Shown one piece after another: positions 63,973 to 64,000 of a DNA stretch of 64,000 bases. Source of the DNA: Paraphaeosphaeria minitans. Its lineage: Eukaryota > Ascomycota > Dothideomycetes > Pleosporales > Didymosphaeriaceae. Where the stretch lies: positions 4,340,001-4,404,000 of the forward strand of contig WJXW01000002.1 of assembly GCA_015832175.1 (NCBI GenBank), written 5' to 3'. Each line of letters opens with the position of its first letter. The stretch's first letter is position 1. The position numbers were made by a program, and so were the translations under genes. Under the pieces are notes generated by a model. That model was not told where the DNA came from. It saw only the letters and a list, made by a program, of their open reading frames with translations, and ran no database searches.

Positions 63973-64000
63973 TGGAGTATATGCCGGCCACGCAGCCTGA

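Overview
The window is nuclear DNA of a filamentous ascomycete (Pezizomycotina). Genes are dense and on both strands. Nearly all are split by short introns (about 46-130 nt) with GTRNGT-type donors, CTRAY-like branch points and YAG acceptors. Housekeeping genes typical of fungi are present (PAM16, eIF3c, RPS14, profilin, AAR2, TYR1). The four-adenylation-domain ferrichrome-type synthetase resembles the NPS2 type I recall from Dothideomycetes such as Cochliobolus, so a dothideomycete is my best guess. That placement is inference. All CDS spans below include introns; exon coordinates, worked out by reading frame and splice phase, are in each entry.

Left part (1-8.2 kb): the 5' part of a peroxisomal Pex24-family peroxin gene runs off the edge. 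It is followed by PAM16 (mitochondrial import motor), a TRF4/5-type non-canonical poly(A) polymerase, a gene-poor 2.7 kb stretch and a small DUF7704-like membrane protein.

Centre (8.5-33.3 kb): an intracellular-siderophore (ferrichrome/ferricrocin-type) biosynthetic cluster. It holds a giant NRPS (about 5,398 aa, A-T-C x4 then T-C-T-C), a divergently transcribed ABC-B full transporter, and an L-ornithine N5-monooxygenase (SidA type), which makes the hydroxyornithine that the NRPS is expected to use. The two cluster intergenic regions carry five exact matches to the iron-repressor GATA-factor site ATCWGATAA, which points to iron-controlled co-regulation. The acetyltransferase needed for ferricrocin is not in the window.

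Right part (34.5-64 kb): conserved single-copy genes. In order they are YAK1-type DYRK kinase, eIF3c, a LITAF zinc-ribbon protein, AAR2, VPS22/SNF8, a PAP2 lipid phosphatase, prephenate dehydrogenase TYR1 and RPS14 (divergent from a 244 bp shared promoter), an MPPED-type metallophosphoesterase, a HeLo-domain/pseudokinase protein with an MLKL-like layout, profilin, an RNPS1-like RS/RRM protein and an anoctamin/Ist2-type membrane protein. Intergenic DNA here carries many simple and short tandem repeats. I found no tRNA, rRNA, CRISPR array or intact transposon.

The most interesting points are the siderophore cluster with its GATA-site pattern and unusual condensation-domain active sites, the HeLo-pseudokinase whose stop codon lies at the edge of a long microsatellite, two GC-AG introns, and a PAM16 start codon that forms a coding exon by itself.
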